This document shows positions 33,606 to 43,309 of a stretch of DNA of 64,000 nt, piece by piece. Position 1 is the first letter of the stretch. Every line of letters begins with the position of its first letter. Location: NCBI RefSeq assembly GCF_900105805.1, contig NZ_LT629788.1, forward strand, positions 1,302,001 to 1,366,000. The letters are read 5' to 3'. Source of the stretch: Pseudomonas moraviensis. Lineage in GTDB: Bacteria; Pseudomonadota; Gammaproteobacteria; Pseudomonadales; Pseudomonadaceae. The notes under the pieces are model-generated. The model was not told where the DNA came from and ran no database searches. It saw nothing but the letters and a program-made list of their open reading frames with translations. Both the position numbers and the translations under genes were made by a program.

Positions 33606-35986
33606 CTTCCTTGATCACTCCTCAGCAGGAAAAGGCGACGGTTCTCGAGCGCCTGATCTTCAACAACCGCCCGGCCGTGATCCTGATCTGCCTGGTGGTG
33701 AGCATTTTCCTGTTCTGGCAGGCCACGCTGATCCGGCCGTCGACCAGTTTTGAAAAAATGATCCCGCTGCAGCATCCCTTCATCGAAAAGATGATGGAGC
33801 ACCGCAACGATCTGGCGAATCTCGGCAACACGGTGCGCATTTCAGTGGAGGCCACCGACGGCGACATTTTCTCCAAGGAGTACATGGAGACCCTGCGCCA
33901 GATCAACGACGAAGTGTTCTACATTTCCGGCGTCGACCGTTCCGGGCTGAAGTCGCTGTGGAGCCCGAGCGTGCGCTGGACCGAAGTGACCGAAGAGGGT
34001 TTCGCCGGCGGTGAAGTGATTCCGCAGAGCTACAACGGCTCCCAGGACAGCCTCGACCTGCTGCGTAACAACGTGCTCAAGTCCGGTCAGGTCGGGCGTC
34101 TGGTGGCCAACGATTTCAAGTCGAGCATCGTCGACATCCCGCTGCTGGAGGCCTACCCGGACCCGCAGGATCAAGGCAAGCTGCTGGCGCTGGACTATCG
34201 CCAGTTCTCCCATGAGCTCGAAGACAAGATCCGCAACAAGTTCGAAGCGCAGAACCCCAACATCAAGATCCATATCGTCGGTTTCGCCAAGAAGGTCGGC
34301 GACCTGATCGACGGTCTGGTGATGGTGGTGCTGTTCTTCGGTGTCGCCTTCGTCATCACCCTGATTTTGCTGTTGTGGTTCACCAACTGCCTGCGCAGCA
34401 CCATCGCCGTGTTGAGTACGACGCTGGTGGCGGTGGTCTGGCAACTGGGACTCATGCACTTCTTCGGCTTCGGGCTCGACCCGTATTCGATGCTGGTGCC
34501 GTTCCTGATTTTCGCCATCGGCATTTCCCACGGCGTGCAGAAAATCAACGGTATCGCCCTGCAGTCCAGCGAGGCCGATAACGCCCTGACCGCTGCACGA
34601 CGCACCTTCCGCCAGCTGTTCCTGCCGGGGATGATCGCGATTCTCGCCGATGCCGTGGGCTTCATCACCCTGCTGATCATCGACATCGGCGTGATCCGTG
34701 AACTGGCCATCGGCGCGTCCATCGGCGTTGCGGTGATCGTGTTCACCAACCTGATCCTGCTGCCGGTGGCGATTTCCTATGTCGGCATCAGCAAGCGCGC
34801 GATTGCCAAGAGCAAGAAGGACGCCAACCGCGAACATCCGTTCTGGCGCCTGCTGTCGAACTTTGCCAGCCCGAAAGTCGCGCCGATCTCGGTAGCGCTG
34901 GCGCTGATCGCCTTCGGTGGCGGCCTCTGGTACAGCCAGAACCTGAAAATCGGCGACCTCGACCAGGGTGCGCCGGAACTGCGTCCGGACTCGCGCTACA
35001 ACAAGGACAACAACTTCATCATCAGCAATTACTCCACCAGCTCTGACGTACTGGTGGTGATGGTCAAGACCAAGGCCGAAGGTTGTTCGCGTTATGAAGC
35101 CATGGCGCCGATCGATCAGTTGATGTGGAAGATGCAGAACACCGAGGGCGTGCAGTCGGCGATCTCGCTGGTGACTGTGTCCAAGCAGATGATCAAGGGC
35201 ATGAACGAGGGCAACCTGAAATGGGAAACCCTGTCGCGCAACCCGGACGTGCTGAACAACTCGATCGCCCGCGCCGACGGCCTGTACAACAACAGTTGCT
35301 CGCTGGCACCGGTGCTGGTGTTCCTCAACGACCACAAGGCCGAAACCCTCGACCGCGCGGTGCAAGCGGTGCAGGAGTTCGCCAAGGAAAACAACAAGGA
35401 CGGCCTGGAATTCATCCTCGCCGCCGGTAACGCCGGGATCGAAGCCGCCACCAACGAAGTCATCAAGCAGGCTGAGCTGACCATCCTGATTCTGGTGTAC
35501 ATCTGCGTCGCGGTGATGTGCATGATCACCTTCCGCTCGTGGGCGGCGACCTTGTGCATCGTCCTGCCGCTGGTGCTGACTTCAGTGCTCGGCAACGCGC
35601 TGATGGCGTTCATGGGCATCGGCGTGAAAGTCGCGACGCTGCCGGTGGTCGCGCTGGGCGTGGGGATTGGCGTGGACTACGGCATCTACATCTACAGCCG
35701 TCTGGAAAGTTTCCTGCGTGCCGGGTTGCCGTTGCAGGAAGCTTATTACCAGACACTCAAATCTACCGGTAAAGCGGTGCTGTTCACCGGTTTGTGCCTG
35801 GCGATCGGCGTGTGCACCTGGATCTTCTCGGCGATCAAGTTCCAGGCCGACATGGGCCTGATGCTGACCTTCATGCTGCTGTGGAACATGTTCGGCGCAC
35901 TGTGGCTGCTGCCAGCGTTGGCGAAGTTCCTGATCAAGCCGGAGAAACTGGCGGGGCAGAAGGGCAATTCGCTGTTTGCCCATTGA
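33602..35986 (+). CDS. RND superfamily (MMPL-type) exporter
   Basis: 794 residues. It has two repeats, each with a large periplasmic loop followed by a membrane bundle; about 12 helices in all (for example LVMVVLFFGVAFVITLILLLW and ILILVYICVAVMCMITF). Conserved MMPL features include FAIGISHGVQKING and VVALGVGIGVDYGIYIYSR. It belongs to the hydrophobe/amphiphile-type exporters without a separate membrane-fusion gene. With the YCF48-like partner, lipid or hydrophobic compound export is a reasonable guess. Confidence 0.92.
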   Translation: MTSLITPQQEKATVLERLIFNNRPAVILICLVVSIFLFWQATLIRPSTSFEKMIPLQHPFIEKMMEHRNDLANLGNTVRISVEATDGDIFSKEYMETLRQINDEVFYISGVDRSGLKSLWSPSVRWTEVTEEGFAGGEVIPQSYNGSQDSLDLLRNNVLKSGQVGRLVANDFKSSIVDIPLLEAYPDPQDQGKLLALDYRQFSHELEDKIRNKFEAQNPNIKIHIVGFAKKVGDLIDGLVMVVLFFGVAFVITLILLLWFTNCLRSTIAVLSTTLVAVVWQLGLMHFFGFGLDPYSMLVPFLIFAIGISHGVQKINGIALQSSEADNALTAARRTFRQLFLPGMIAILADAVGFITLLIIDIGVIRELAIGASIGVAVIVFTNLILLPVAISYVGISKRAIAKSKKDANREHPFWRLLSNFASPKVAPISVALALIAFGGGLWYSQNLKIGDLDQGAPELRPDSRYNKDNNFIISNYSTSSDVLVVMVKTKAEGCSRYEAMAPIDQLMWKMQNTEGVQSAISLVTVSKQMIKGMNEGNLKWETLSRNPDVLNNSIARADGLYNNSCSLAPVLVFLNDHKAETLDRAVQAVQEFAKENNKDGLEFILAAGNAGIEAATNEVIKQAELTILILVYICVAVMCMITFRSWAATLCIVLPLVLTSVLGNALMAFMGIGVKVATLPVVALGVGIGVDYGIYIYSRLESFLRAGLPLQEAYYQTLKSTGKAVLFTGLCLAIGVCTWIFSAIKFQADMGLMLTFMLLWNMFGALWLLPALAKFLIKPEKLAGQKGNSLFAH

Positions 35987-36005
35987 TCTGAAAGGCTGAA
36001 ATGAC

Positions 36006-36037
36006 AAAGCCGCAACCTTGAGGGTTGCGGCTTTTTT
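36006..36037 (+). terminator. Intrinsic terminator after the RND exporter
   Basis: AAAGCCGCAACC-TTGA-GGGTTGCGGCTTTTTT, a strong stem followed by a T-run, 20 bases after the stop. Confidence 0.95.
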
Positions 36038-36068
36038 GTGGACGAAGATCAAGGTCAAGGTCAAGAGC

Positions 36069-36244
36069 CCCTCACCCTAGCCCTCTCCCGGAGGGAGAGG
36101 GGACTGATTGGGGGATATTAGAGATTTACGCCGACCTGAGCGCCCTGCTGTGAATCCATAATCGACTCGGTTTTTCAGGTCGATGTATAACGAAGCACAA
36201 CCCGGTCGGTCCCCTCTCCCCTTGGGAGAGGGCTAGGGTGAGGG
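36069..36244. repeat. MITE-like element, family D, copy 2
   Basis: CCCTCACCCTAGCCCTCTCCC and GGGAGAGGGCTAGGGTGAGGG terminal inverted repeats enclose about 130 bases with no ORF. It lies between the convergent RND and GntR genes. Confidence 0.8.
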
Positions 36245-36260
36245 CAAGCGGTCTCAAGCC

Positions 36261-36980
36261 TTAAGAGAGCTCAGCCCCAAGCACCACACTCAACGCACTG
36301 CGCGCATCATCCAACTGCACCAGCGTCGCATGCCGGGCCCCGAGCGCATCGCGGTTCTCGATGGCGGTCAGAATCGCCTTGTGCCTCGGCAACGCCAATT
36401 CATGCAGATTCGGCCGCTGATTGGAATGCTTCAACGCCTCGGCAATCGCCACCGCCAACATGTTGCACAGGTTCGCCAGAAGGTCATTGTGGGTCGCATC
36501 GGCAATCCGGCTATGGAAATCCAGGTCCGGCTGCAACAGCGCTTCCGGGGTCGGTGCGGCTTCCATGCGTTGGTAGGCTTCGTTGATTGCGGCGATGTCG
36601 GCATCCGTCGCATGCTGGGCGGCGAGGGCGGCGGCGGCCGGTTCGATGATGCTGCGCACGCTGGTCAGCACGTTGAAGAATTCATTCTGCGGGCTGCTTT
36701 GCATCAACCAGTGCAGCACGTCCGGGTCGAGCATGTGCCACTCGCGACGGGCCTTGACCACCGTGCCCACCCGTGGCCTGGAATACACCAGCCCCTTGGC
36801 CACCAGCACCCGCGTGGCTTCGCGCAACACCGGCCGACTGACCGCGTACTCCTCGCAGAGCAGGGCTTCGGCGGGCAGTTTGTCGTCGGGCAAAAAGCGT
36901 CCGGAGACGATCTGCATGCCCAGTTCTTGGACGATGCGCGAGTGCATGCTTTTACGGTCGGAAGGTTTGCGGTAATCCAT
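36261..36980 (-). CDS. GntR-family regulator, FCD subfamily (sugar-acid cluster)
   Basis: 239 residues. The winged helix-turn-helix lies in the N-terminal 75 residues (LLCEEYAVSRPVLREATRVLVAKGLV), and the FCD domain has the metal/ligand residues around PDLDFHSRIADATHN and ALPRHKAIL. Similar regulators (LGOR/DgoR types) sense sugar acids or keto-sugar acids. It is beside the dehydratase and transporter genes and most likely represses them. Confidence 0.9.
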   Translation of the reverse strand: MDYRKPSDRKSMHSRIVQELGMQIVSGRFLPDDKLPAEALLCEEYAVSRPVLREATRVLVAKGLVYSRPRVGTVVKARREWHMLDPDVLHWLMQSSPQNEFFNVLTSVRSIIEPAAAALAAQHATDADIAAINEAYQRMEAAPTPEALLQPDLDFHSRIADATHNDLLANLCNMLAVAIAEALKHSNQRPNLHELALPRHKAILTAIENRDALGARHATLVQLDDARSALSVVLGAELS

Positions 36981-37062
36981 GGGGAGTGGCGCGATCCTGA
37001 GCGATGGAGATGCCGCGCATCATAGCAGGCGTGCGGCATTCTTGAGGCTGATGCATAGCAAA

Positions 37063-37152
37063 TGTAGGAGTGAGCCTGCTCGCGATTGCGGTGTGTCAGT
37101 CACCAGAGTTGTCAACTGACAGATTGCCATCGCGAGCAGGCTCACTCCTACA
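37063..37152. repeat. Extragenic palindrome, family A
   Basis: TGTAGGAGTGAGCCTGCTCGC arms with an inverted partner, between the dehydratase and GntR genes. Confidence 0.9.
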
Positions 37153-37165
37153 GGGAGTGGCTGTG

Positions 37166-38902
37166 TTAATGGGAGTGGCGCGGTACCTCGGCCCCTCGGC
37201 AACCCACCAGGAAGTCAAAGTCGCAACCCTGATCCGCCTGCAGCACGTGGTCGATGTACAGCTGACGATAGCCACCCACCAGCAATTGCTGCGGCGCTTG
37301 CAGATCCGCCATGCGCGCCGCCAGTTCAGCGTCGGGAATGTCCAGGTGCAAACGGCCGCTGGCGCAATCGAGTTCGATCCAGTCGCCTTCCTGCACCGCC
37401 GCCAAAGGCCCGCCCGCTGCGGCTTCAGGTGCAACGTGCAAAACCACCGTGCCGTACGCCGTGCCGCTCATACGGGCATCAGAAATCCGCACCATGTCGG
37501 TCACGCCTTGCGCTAACAGCTTGGCCGGCAAGCCCATGTTGCCGACTTCGGCCATGCCCGGATAACCCTTCGGTCCGCAGTTCTTCATCACCAGAATCGA
37601 ATCCTTATCGACGTCCAGCTCTGGATCGTTGATCCGCGCCTTGTACATGTCGAAGTTCTCGAACACCACGGCGCGCCCGCGATGCTGCATCAGTTCAGCG
37701 CTAGCGGCGGACGGCTTGAGCACCGCACCCAGCGGCGCCAGATTGCCGCGCAACACGCAGATGCCACCGTCAGCGCGAATCGGATTGTCGAGGGTGCGGA
37801 TCACCTCGTCCTCGCCATAGATCGGCGCGTCCCTGGTGTTCTCGCCGATGGATTTGCCGTTGACCGTCAAGGCATTCGGGTTAGGGATCAGATTGGCTTC
37901 ACCGAGGCGACGCAGCACCGCTGGCAAACCACCGGCGTAGTAGAACTCTTCCATCAGGAAACGCCCGGACGGTTGCAGGTCGACGATGGTCGGCATGCCG
38001 CGACCGATGCGGGTCCAGTCGTCCAGATCCAGCTCGACGCCAATGCGCCCGGCAATGGCTTTCAAGTGGATCACGGCGTTGGTCGAGCCGCCGATGGCAG
38101 CGTTGACGCGAATGGCGTTTTCGAAGGCTTCCTTGGTCAGGATCTTCGACAGTTTCAGGTCTTCGCGAACCATCTCCACCGCGCGCATGCCAGACATGTG
38201 GGCCAATACATAACGCCGCGCATCCACCGCCGGAATCGCGGCGTTGTGCGGAAGGGAAGTGCCCAGTGCTTCAGCCATGCAGGCCATGGTCGACGCGGTG
38301 CCCATGGTGTTGCAGGTGCCCGCCGAACGCGACATGCCGCCTTCGGCTGCGAGGAAATCGTCGATGGTGATGGTGCCGGCCTTGACCTGTTCGCTGAGCT
38401 GCCACACGACAGTGCCGGAGCCGATGTCCTTGCCCTTGTGCTTACCGTTGAGCATCGGCCCGCCGGTGACGACGATGGCCGGTACGTCGCAACTGGCCGC
38501 GCCCATCAACAGTGCCGGGGTGGTTTTGTCGCAACCGGTGAGCAGCACGACGCCGTCGATCGGGTTGCCGCGAATCGCTTCTTCAACGTCCATGCTCGCC
38601 AGGTTGCGGGTAAGCATGGCGGTCGGGCGCAGGTTCGATTCGCCGTTGGAGAACACCGGGAATTCCACCGGAAAACCACCGGCCTCGATCACCCCGCGTT
38701 TGACGTGCTCCGCGATCTGGCGGAAGTGCGCGTTGCACGGAGTCAGTTCCGACCAGGTGTTGCAGATGCCGATGATCGGCTTGCCGTGGAACTGATGGTC
38801 GGCGATGCCCTGATTCTTCATCCAGCTGCGGTACATGAAGCCGTTCTTGTCGGCCGTGCCAAACCATTGGGCGGAGCGCAGGGTGGGTTTCTTATCAGAC
38901 AT
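37166..38902 (-). CDS. IlvD/Edd-family sugar-acid dehydratase (L-arabinonate dehydratase type)
   Basis: 578 residues. The Fe-S cysteines of the family are present in GICNTWSELTPCN, LLTGCDKTTPALLMG and RSAGTCNTMGTASTMACMAEALG. It is closer in these blocks to sugar-acid dehydratases (L-arabinonate, D-xylonate, D-fuconate) than to IlvD. It would remove water from an aldonate to give the 2-keto-3-deoxy acid. The keto-acid dehydratase and 2-oxoglutarate semialdehyde dehydrogenase genes nearby favour a pentonate, most likely L-arabinonate. It is divergent from the MFS gene. Confidence 0.9.
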   Translation of the reverse strand: MSDKKPTLRSAQWFGTADKNGFMYRSWMKNQGIADHQFHGKPIIGICNTWSELTPCNAHFRQIAEHVKRGVIEAGGFPVEFPVFSNGESNLRPTAMLTRNLASMDVEEAIRGNPIDGVVLLTGCDKTTPALLMGAASCDVPAIVVTGGPMLNGKHKGKDIGSGTVVWQLSEQVKAGTITIDDFLAAEGGMSRSAGTCNTMGTASTMACMAEALGTSLPHNAAIPAVDARRYVLAHMSGMRAVEMVREDLKLSKILTKEAFENAIRVNAAIGGSTNAVIHLKAIAGRIGVELDLDDWTRIGRGMPTIVDLQPSGRFLMEEFYYAGGLPAVLRRLGEANLIPNPNALTVNGKSIGENTRDAPIYGEDEVIRTLDNPIRADGGICVLRGNLAPLGAVLKPSAASAELMQHRGRAVVFENFDMYKARINDPELDVDKDSILVMKNCGPKGYPGMAEVGNMGLPAKLLAQGVTDMVRISDARMSGTAYGTVVLHVAPEAAAGGPLAAVQEGDWIELDCASGRLHLDIPDAELAARMADLQAPQQLLVGGYRQLYIDHVLQADQGCDFDFLVGCRGAEVPRHSH

Positions 38903-38986
38903 GATCGTTTCTCTTATTGTAAGACTATTGTTTGCGAGCTGACGCTTAATCTAAGCGCAAAATCGGCGCTTTGGAAGTGTTGTTGG

Positions 38987-39000
38987 GTAATTAGTATTAC
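38987..39000. promoter_or_regulatory. Candidate operator GTAAT-N4-ATTAC
   Basis: A 14-base dyad in the divergent dehydratase/MFS region, followed by AT-rich TATATAG. Its position suits the neighbouring GntR regulator. No independent support. Confidence 0.35.
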
Positions 39001-39094
39001 TATATAGTCGTTTTCGACGGAGGGAAGGCCCTGGCTGTTTTGGCGAGAGGCGTCCCCCGAGGTTCTATAAAAACAACAATCGGAGACCGATCTC

Positions 39095-40417
39095 ATGAGC
39101 CAGGAACTGCGGCTTGTCCGGCGCATCACACTGAAACTGATTCCCTTCCTGATCCTGCTGTACCTGATCGCCTATGTGGATCGCTCCGCCGTCGGCTTCG
39201 CCAAGCTGCACATGGGCGCCGACATCGGCATCGGCGATGCGGCCTATGGCCTGGGCGCCGGGCTGTTCTTCATTGGTTACTTCCTTCTCGAGATTCCCAG
39301 CAACCTGATGCTCGAACGCTTCGGCGCGCGGCGCTGGTTTGCGCGGATCATGATCACCTGGGGCGCGATCACCATCGGCATGGCCTTCGTGCAAGGGCCG
39401 CACAGCTTCTACGTGATGCGCTTTCTGCTCGGCGCGGCCGAAGCGGGCTTCTTCCCCGGCGTGCTGTACTACATCACCCAGTGGTTCCCGGTGCGCCATC
39501 GCGGCAAGATCCTCGGCCTGTTCATCCTGTCGCAACCGATCGCCATGATGATTACCGGTCCCGTGTCCGGTGGTTTGCTGGGCATGGATGGCATCCTCGG
39601 TCTGCACGGCTGGCAGTGGCTGTTCATCGTCATCGGTACCCCGGCGATCCTGCTGACCTGGCCGGTGCTGCGCTGGCTGCCGGACGGTCCGCAGCAAGTG
39701 AAATGGATGGATCAGGCGGAAAAAGACTGGCTGACCGGCGAACTGAAAAAGGATCTGCAGGAGTACGGCCAGACCCGTCACGGCAATCCGCTGCACGCGC
39801 TGAAAGACAAACGCGTGTTGCTGCTGGCGCTGTTCTATCTGCCAGTGACCCTGAGCATTTATGGCCTCGGCCTGTGGCTGCCGACGCTGATCAAACAATT
39901 CGGCGGCAGCGATCTGGTCACCGGTTTCGTTTCTTCAGTGCCGTACATTTTCGGGATCATTGGCCTGCTGATCATTCCGCGCAGCTCCGACCGCTTGAAT
40001 GATCGCTACGGCCACCTGGCGGTGCTCTATGTACTCGGTGCACTGGGCCTGTTCCTCAGCGCCTGGCTGTCGATGCCGGTCGCGCAACTGGCGGCGCTGT
40101 GTCTGGTGGCGTTTGCGCTGTTCTCGTGCACAGCCGTTTTCTGGACTCTGCCCGGGCGCTTCTTCGCCGGTGCCAGTGCTGCGGCTGGGATTGCCCTGAT
40201 CAACTCGGTCGGCAACCTCGGCGGTTACATCGGGCCGTTCGTGATCGGCGCATTGAAGGAGTACACCGGCAATCTGGCTTCGGGGCTGTATTTCCTCTCG
40301 GGCGTGATGGTGTTCGGGCTGATTCTGACGGGCATCGTCTATCGCGTTCTGGAACGCAAGCATGTGCTGCCCGTCGACCAGTTCGCCGCGAGTGCCCGTG
40401 GTGCGACCCGAACCTGA
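39095..40417 (+). CDS. MFS transporter, anion:cation symporter family (sugar-acid uptake)
   Basis: 440 residues with 12 membrane segments. The ACS-family pattern is LIAYVDRSAVGFAKLHMGADIG near the N-terminus and RFLLGAAEAGFFPGVLYYITQWFPVRHRGK in segments 4-5. Members take up D-galactonate, glucarate and similar acids by proton symport. CGGAG precedes the start. Its place in the cluster predicts L-arabinonate or a related aldonate. Confidence 0.9.
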   Translation: MSQELRLVRRITLKLIPFLILLYLIAYVDRSAVGFAKLHMGADIGIGDAAYGLGAGLFFIGYFLLEIPSNLMLERFGARRWFARIMITWGAITIGMAFVQGPHSFYVMRFLLGAAEAGFFPGVLYYITQWFPVRHRGKILGLFILSQPIAMMITGPVSGGLLGMDGILGLHGWQWLFIVIGTPAILLTWPVLRWLPDGPQQVKWMDQAEKDWLTGELKKDLQEYGQTRHGNPLHALKDKRVLLLALFYLPVTLSIYGLGLWLPTLIKQFGGSDLVTGFVSSVPYIFGIIGLLIIPRSSDRLNDRYGHLAVLYVLGALGLFLSAWLSMPVAQLAALCLVAFALFSCTAVFWTLPGRFFAGASAAAGIALINSVGNLGGYIGPFVIGALKEYTGNLASGLYFLSGVMVFGLILTGIVYRVLERKHVLPVDQFAASARGATRT

Positions 40418-40434
40418 CTGACCAACACTGGCCC

Positions 40435-40524
40435 TGTGGGAGCGAGCCTGCTCGCGAAGAGGCCATCACACCCGGCATTGTGGGTGACTGACACACCGCT
40501 TTCGCGAGCAGGCTCGCTCCCACA
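40435..40524. repeat. Extragenic palindrome, family A variant
   Basis: TGTGGGAGCGAGCCTGCTCGCGAA arms with an inverted partner, between the MFS and AraD1 genes. Confidence 0.88.
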
Positions 40525-40560
40525 GGGGATCGGCGGTGTTATTGAGAAAAGGAGAAAATC

Positions 40561-41553
40561 ATGCATCTGGTTCAATTCGAATTATCCAACGGCGAGCGTC
40601 GGGTCGGCGTGGTCGACAACGGTCAGGTCCGCGAAGTCCAGGACGCGCGCAGTGTCCGTGATCTGGCCCTGGCCGCGATCGAGGCCGGTGGTTCCCTGGA
40701 GCAGCAAGTGCAGACCCTCGGCCTCGGCGCCAGCCATGACTACGCGCAGTTGCTCAAAGACCTGCGCATCCTGCCGCCACTGGATCACCCGGACCCGGCG
40801 CACATGCTGGTCAGCGGTACCGGCCTGACTCACCTGGGCAGCGCTTCGGCCCGCGACAAGATGCACCAGCAGGCCGGCGACGAAGCGGCGATGACCGACA
40901 CCATGCGCATTTTCAAATGGGGCGTGGAGGGCGGCAAACCGGCGGCGGGGCAGGCCGGTGTGCAACCGGAGTGGTTCTACAAGGGCGACGGCAGCATCGT
41001 CGTGCGTCCGGGGCAGCCGTTTCCGCTGCCGCCGTTTGCCGAAGACGCCGGTGAAGAGCCGGAGATGGCCGGCCTGTACATCATCGGCAACGACGGCAAG
41101 CCGTATCGCCTCGGTTTTGCGGTGGGCAACGAGTTCTCCGACCACGTCATGGAACGCAAGAATTACCTCTACCTCGCACACTCGAAATTGCGCAGTTGCA
41201 GTTATGGCCCGGAACTTCGCACCGGTGAATTGCCTCAACACCTTGCCGGCACCAGCCGAATCCTGCGTGACGGCGAAGTGCTCTGGCAAAACGAGTTCCT
41301 CAGCGGCGAGGCCAACATGTGCCACAGCCTGGCGAACCTCGAATACCACCACTTCAAATACAGTCAGTTCCTGCGTCCGGGCGACGTGCACATTCACTTT
41401 TTCGGCACTGCGACTTTGTCCTTTGCCGACGGCATCCGTACCCAGCCGGGCGACAAGTTCGAGATCAGCCAAGCCGACTTCGGCGCGCCGCTGGTCAACG
41501 GTATCGCACCGGTCCAGGCGGCTTTTGAACCGGACAGCATCGGCACCCTTTAA
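40561..41553 (+). CDS. araD1: AraD1/GguC family 2-keto-3-deoxy sugar-acid dehydratase
   Basis: 330 residues of the fumarylacetoacetate-hydrolase-like GguC/AraD1 family. The protein has the typical VSGTGLTHLGSASARDKMH, EWFYKGDGSIVVRPG and GNEFSDHVMERKNYLYLAHSKLR blocks, the latter with metal-binding acidic residues. It is thought to dehydrate 2-keto-3-deoxy-L-arabinonate to 2-oxoglutarate semialdehyde. AAAGGAG precedes the start, and the dehydrogenase follows after nine bases. Confidence 0.9.
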   Translation: MHLVQFELSNGERRVGVVDNGQVREVQDARSVRDLALAAIEAGGSLEQQVQTLGLGASHDYAQLLKDLRILPPLDHPDPAHMLVSGTGLTHLGSASARDKMHQQAGDEAAMTDTMRIFKWGVEGGKPAAGQAGVQPEWFYKGDGSIVVRPGQPFPLPPFAEDAGEEPEMAGLYIIGNDGKPYRLGFAVGNEFSDHVMERKNYLYLAHSKLRSCSYGPELRTGELPQHLAGTSRILRDGEVLWQNEFLSGEANMCHSLANLEYHHFKYSQFLRPGDVHIHFFGTATLSFADGIRTQPGDKFEISQADFGAPLVNGIAPVQAAFEPDSIGTL

Positions 41554-41562
41554 GGAGATCCC

Positions 41563-43143
41563 ATGACTCAGATTCTCGGTCACAACTACATCGGCGGTCA
41601 GCGCAGCGCCGCCGGCAGCGTCAAACTGCACTCGGTCGACGCCAGCACTGGCGAGGCCCTGCCGAACGATTTCATTCAGGCCACGGCGGAAGAAGTCGAC
41701 GCCGCTGCCAAAGCGGCCGCTGCGGCTTACCCGACGTATCGCAGCCTCAGCGCCGAACGCCGCGCGCAGTTCCTCGACGCCGTCGCCGATGAACTGGATG
41801 CTCTTGGCGATGATTTCGTCGCCGTGGTCTGCCGCGAAACCGCGCTGCCAGCCGGACGCATTCAGGGCGAGCGCGGTCGCACCAGCGGCCAGATGCGTTT
41901 GTTCGCCAAAGTCCTGCGTCGCGGTGACTTCTACGGCGCGCGCATCGATCTGGCATTGCCCGATCGTCAGCCGCTGCCCCGTCCGGACCTGCGCCAATAC
42001 CGCATCGGCCTCGGCCCGGTCGCGGTGTTTGGCGCGAGCAACTTCCCGCTGGCGTTCTCCACCGCTGGCGGCGACACCGCAGCGGCACTGGCCGCCGGTT
42101 GCCCGGTGGTGTTCAAGGCCCACAGCGGCCACATGGCCACCGCTGAACTGGTCGCCGACGCGATCATTCGTGCAGCGGAAAAAACCGGCATGCCCGCCGG
42201 CGTGTTCAACATGATCTACGGTGGCGGCGTGGGCGAATGGCTGGTCAAGCATCCGGCGATTCAAGCGGTTGGCTTCACCGGTTCGCTGAAGGGCGGTCGC
42301 GCCTTGTGCGACATGGCCGCTGCACGTCCGCAACCGATCCCGGTGTTTGCCGAGATGTCGAGCATCAACCCGGTGATCGTGCTGCCACAGGCACTGGCCA
42401 CGCGTTCGGAAACCGTTGCGCGTGACCTCACCGCTTCGGTGGTGCAGGGCTGTGGTCAGTTCTGTACCAACCCGGGTCTGGTCATCGGTATCCGCTCGCC
42501 GCAGTTCAGCGCGTTCGTCCAACAAGTCGCTGCTGCAATCGGCGATCAACCGGCGCAAACCATGCTCAATGCCGGCACCCTCGGCAGCTATGGCAAAGGC
42601 CTGGAAAAACTCCTGGCGCACAGCGGCATCGAGCATCTGGCCGGTAATCCGCAGCAGGGCAATCAGGCGCAGCCGCAATTGTTCAAAGCCGATGTCAGCC
42701 TGTTGATCAACGGTGACGAAGTGCTGCAGGAAGAAGTGTTCGGTCCGACCACGGTCATCGTTGAAGTGGCCGATCAGGCCCAACTCAGCGCGGCGCTGCA
42801 TGGCCTGCACGGTCAACTGACCGCGACGATCATCGGCGAACAGTCCGACTTCGAGCAATTCGCCGAACTGACGCCGCTGCTGGAGCAGAAGGTCGGGCGC
42901 ATCCTGCTCAACGGTTATCCGACCGGTGTCGAAGTGTGCGATTCGATGGTGCACGGCGGGCCATACCCGGCGACGTCCGATGCGCGCGGCACGTCGGTCG
43001 GCACGCTGGCGATCGATCGATTCCTGCGCCCGGTGTGCTTCCAGAACTACCCGGACAGCTTGCTGCCCGAGCCACTGAAAAACGCCAACCCGCTGCGTAT
43101 CCAGCGCCTGGTGGATGGCAAGCCATCGCGTGAGGCGATCTAA
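41563..43143 (+). CDS. 2-oxoglutarate semialdehyde dehydrogenase (aldehyde dehydrogenase (NADP+))
   Basis: 526 residues, the long form typical of the sugar-acid 2,5-dioxovalerate dehydrogenases. The cofactor fold has FGASNFPLAFSTAGGDTAAALAAG, the base is in FAEMSSINPVIV and the nucleophile Cys in VQGCGQFCTNPGLV. It yields 2-oxoglutarate, so the cluster feeds pentonates directly into the TCA cycle. AAGGAG precedes the start. Confidence 0.92.
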   Translation: MTQILGHNYIGGQRSAAGSVKLHSVDASTGEALPNDFIQATAEEVDAAAKAAAAAYPTYRSLSAERRAQFLDAVADELDALGDDFVAVVCRETALPAGRIQGERGRTSGQMRLFAKVLRRGDFYGARIDLALPDRQPLPRPDLRQYRIGLGPVAVFGASNFPLAFSTAGGDTAAALAAGCPVVFKAHSGHMATAELVADAIIRAAEKTGMPAGVFNMIYGGGVGEWLVKHPAIQAVGFTGSLKGGRALCDMAAARPQPIPVFAEMSSINPVIVLPQALATRSETVARDLTASVVQGCGQFCTNPGLVIGIRSPQFSAFVQQVAAAIGDQPAQTMLNAGTLGSYGKGLEKLLAHSGIEHLAGNPQQGNQAQPQLFKADVSLLINGDEVLQEEVFGPTTVIVEVADQAQLSAALHGLHGQLTATIIGEQSDFEQFAELTPLLEQKVGRILLNGYPTGVEVCDSMVHGGPYPATSDARGTSVGTLAIDRFLRPVCFQNYPDSLLPEPLKNANPLRIQRLVDGKPSREAI

Positions 43144-43159
43144 AGCCAACCACAACCCC

Positions 43160-43248
43160 TGTAGGAGTGAGCCTGCTCGCGATTACGGTCTTAAATTCAG
43201 CATCTCTGCTGGAGACCCACCGCTATCGCGAGCAGGCTCACTCCTACA
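43160..43248. repeat. Extragenic palindrome, family A
   Basis: TGTAGGAGTGAGCCTGCTCGC arms with an inverted partner, 16 bases after the dehydrogenase stop. Confidence 0.9.
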
Positions 43249-43309
43249 AGGGGACTGTTTCGACAATGAGCTATCATTGGCCCTTTCCCCCCTAGAAAGA
43301 CTGTTTGCC

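Noticed and set aside
40582..43155. 857-codon open frame antisense to araD1 and the dehydrogenase
   Set aside because: It spans two well-supported genes, and the product has no domain and shadow-like composition.
456..43248. Repeated palindromes as a CRISPR array
   Set aside because: Copies are dispersed, inverted and kilobases apart, with no regular spacers and no cas genes.
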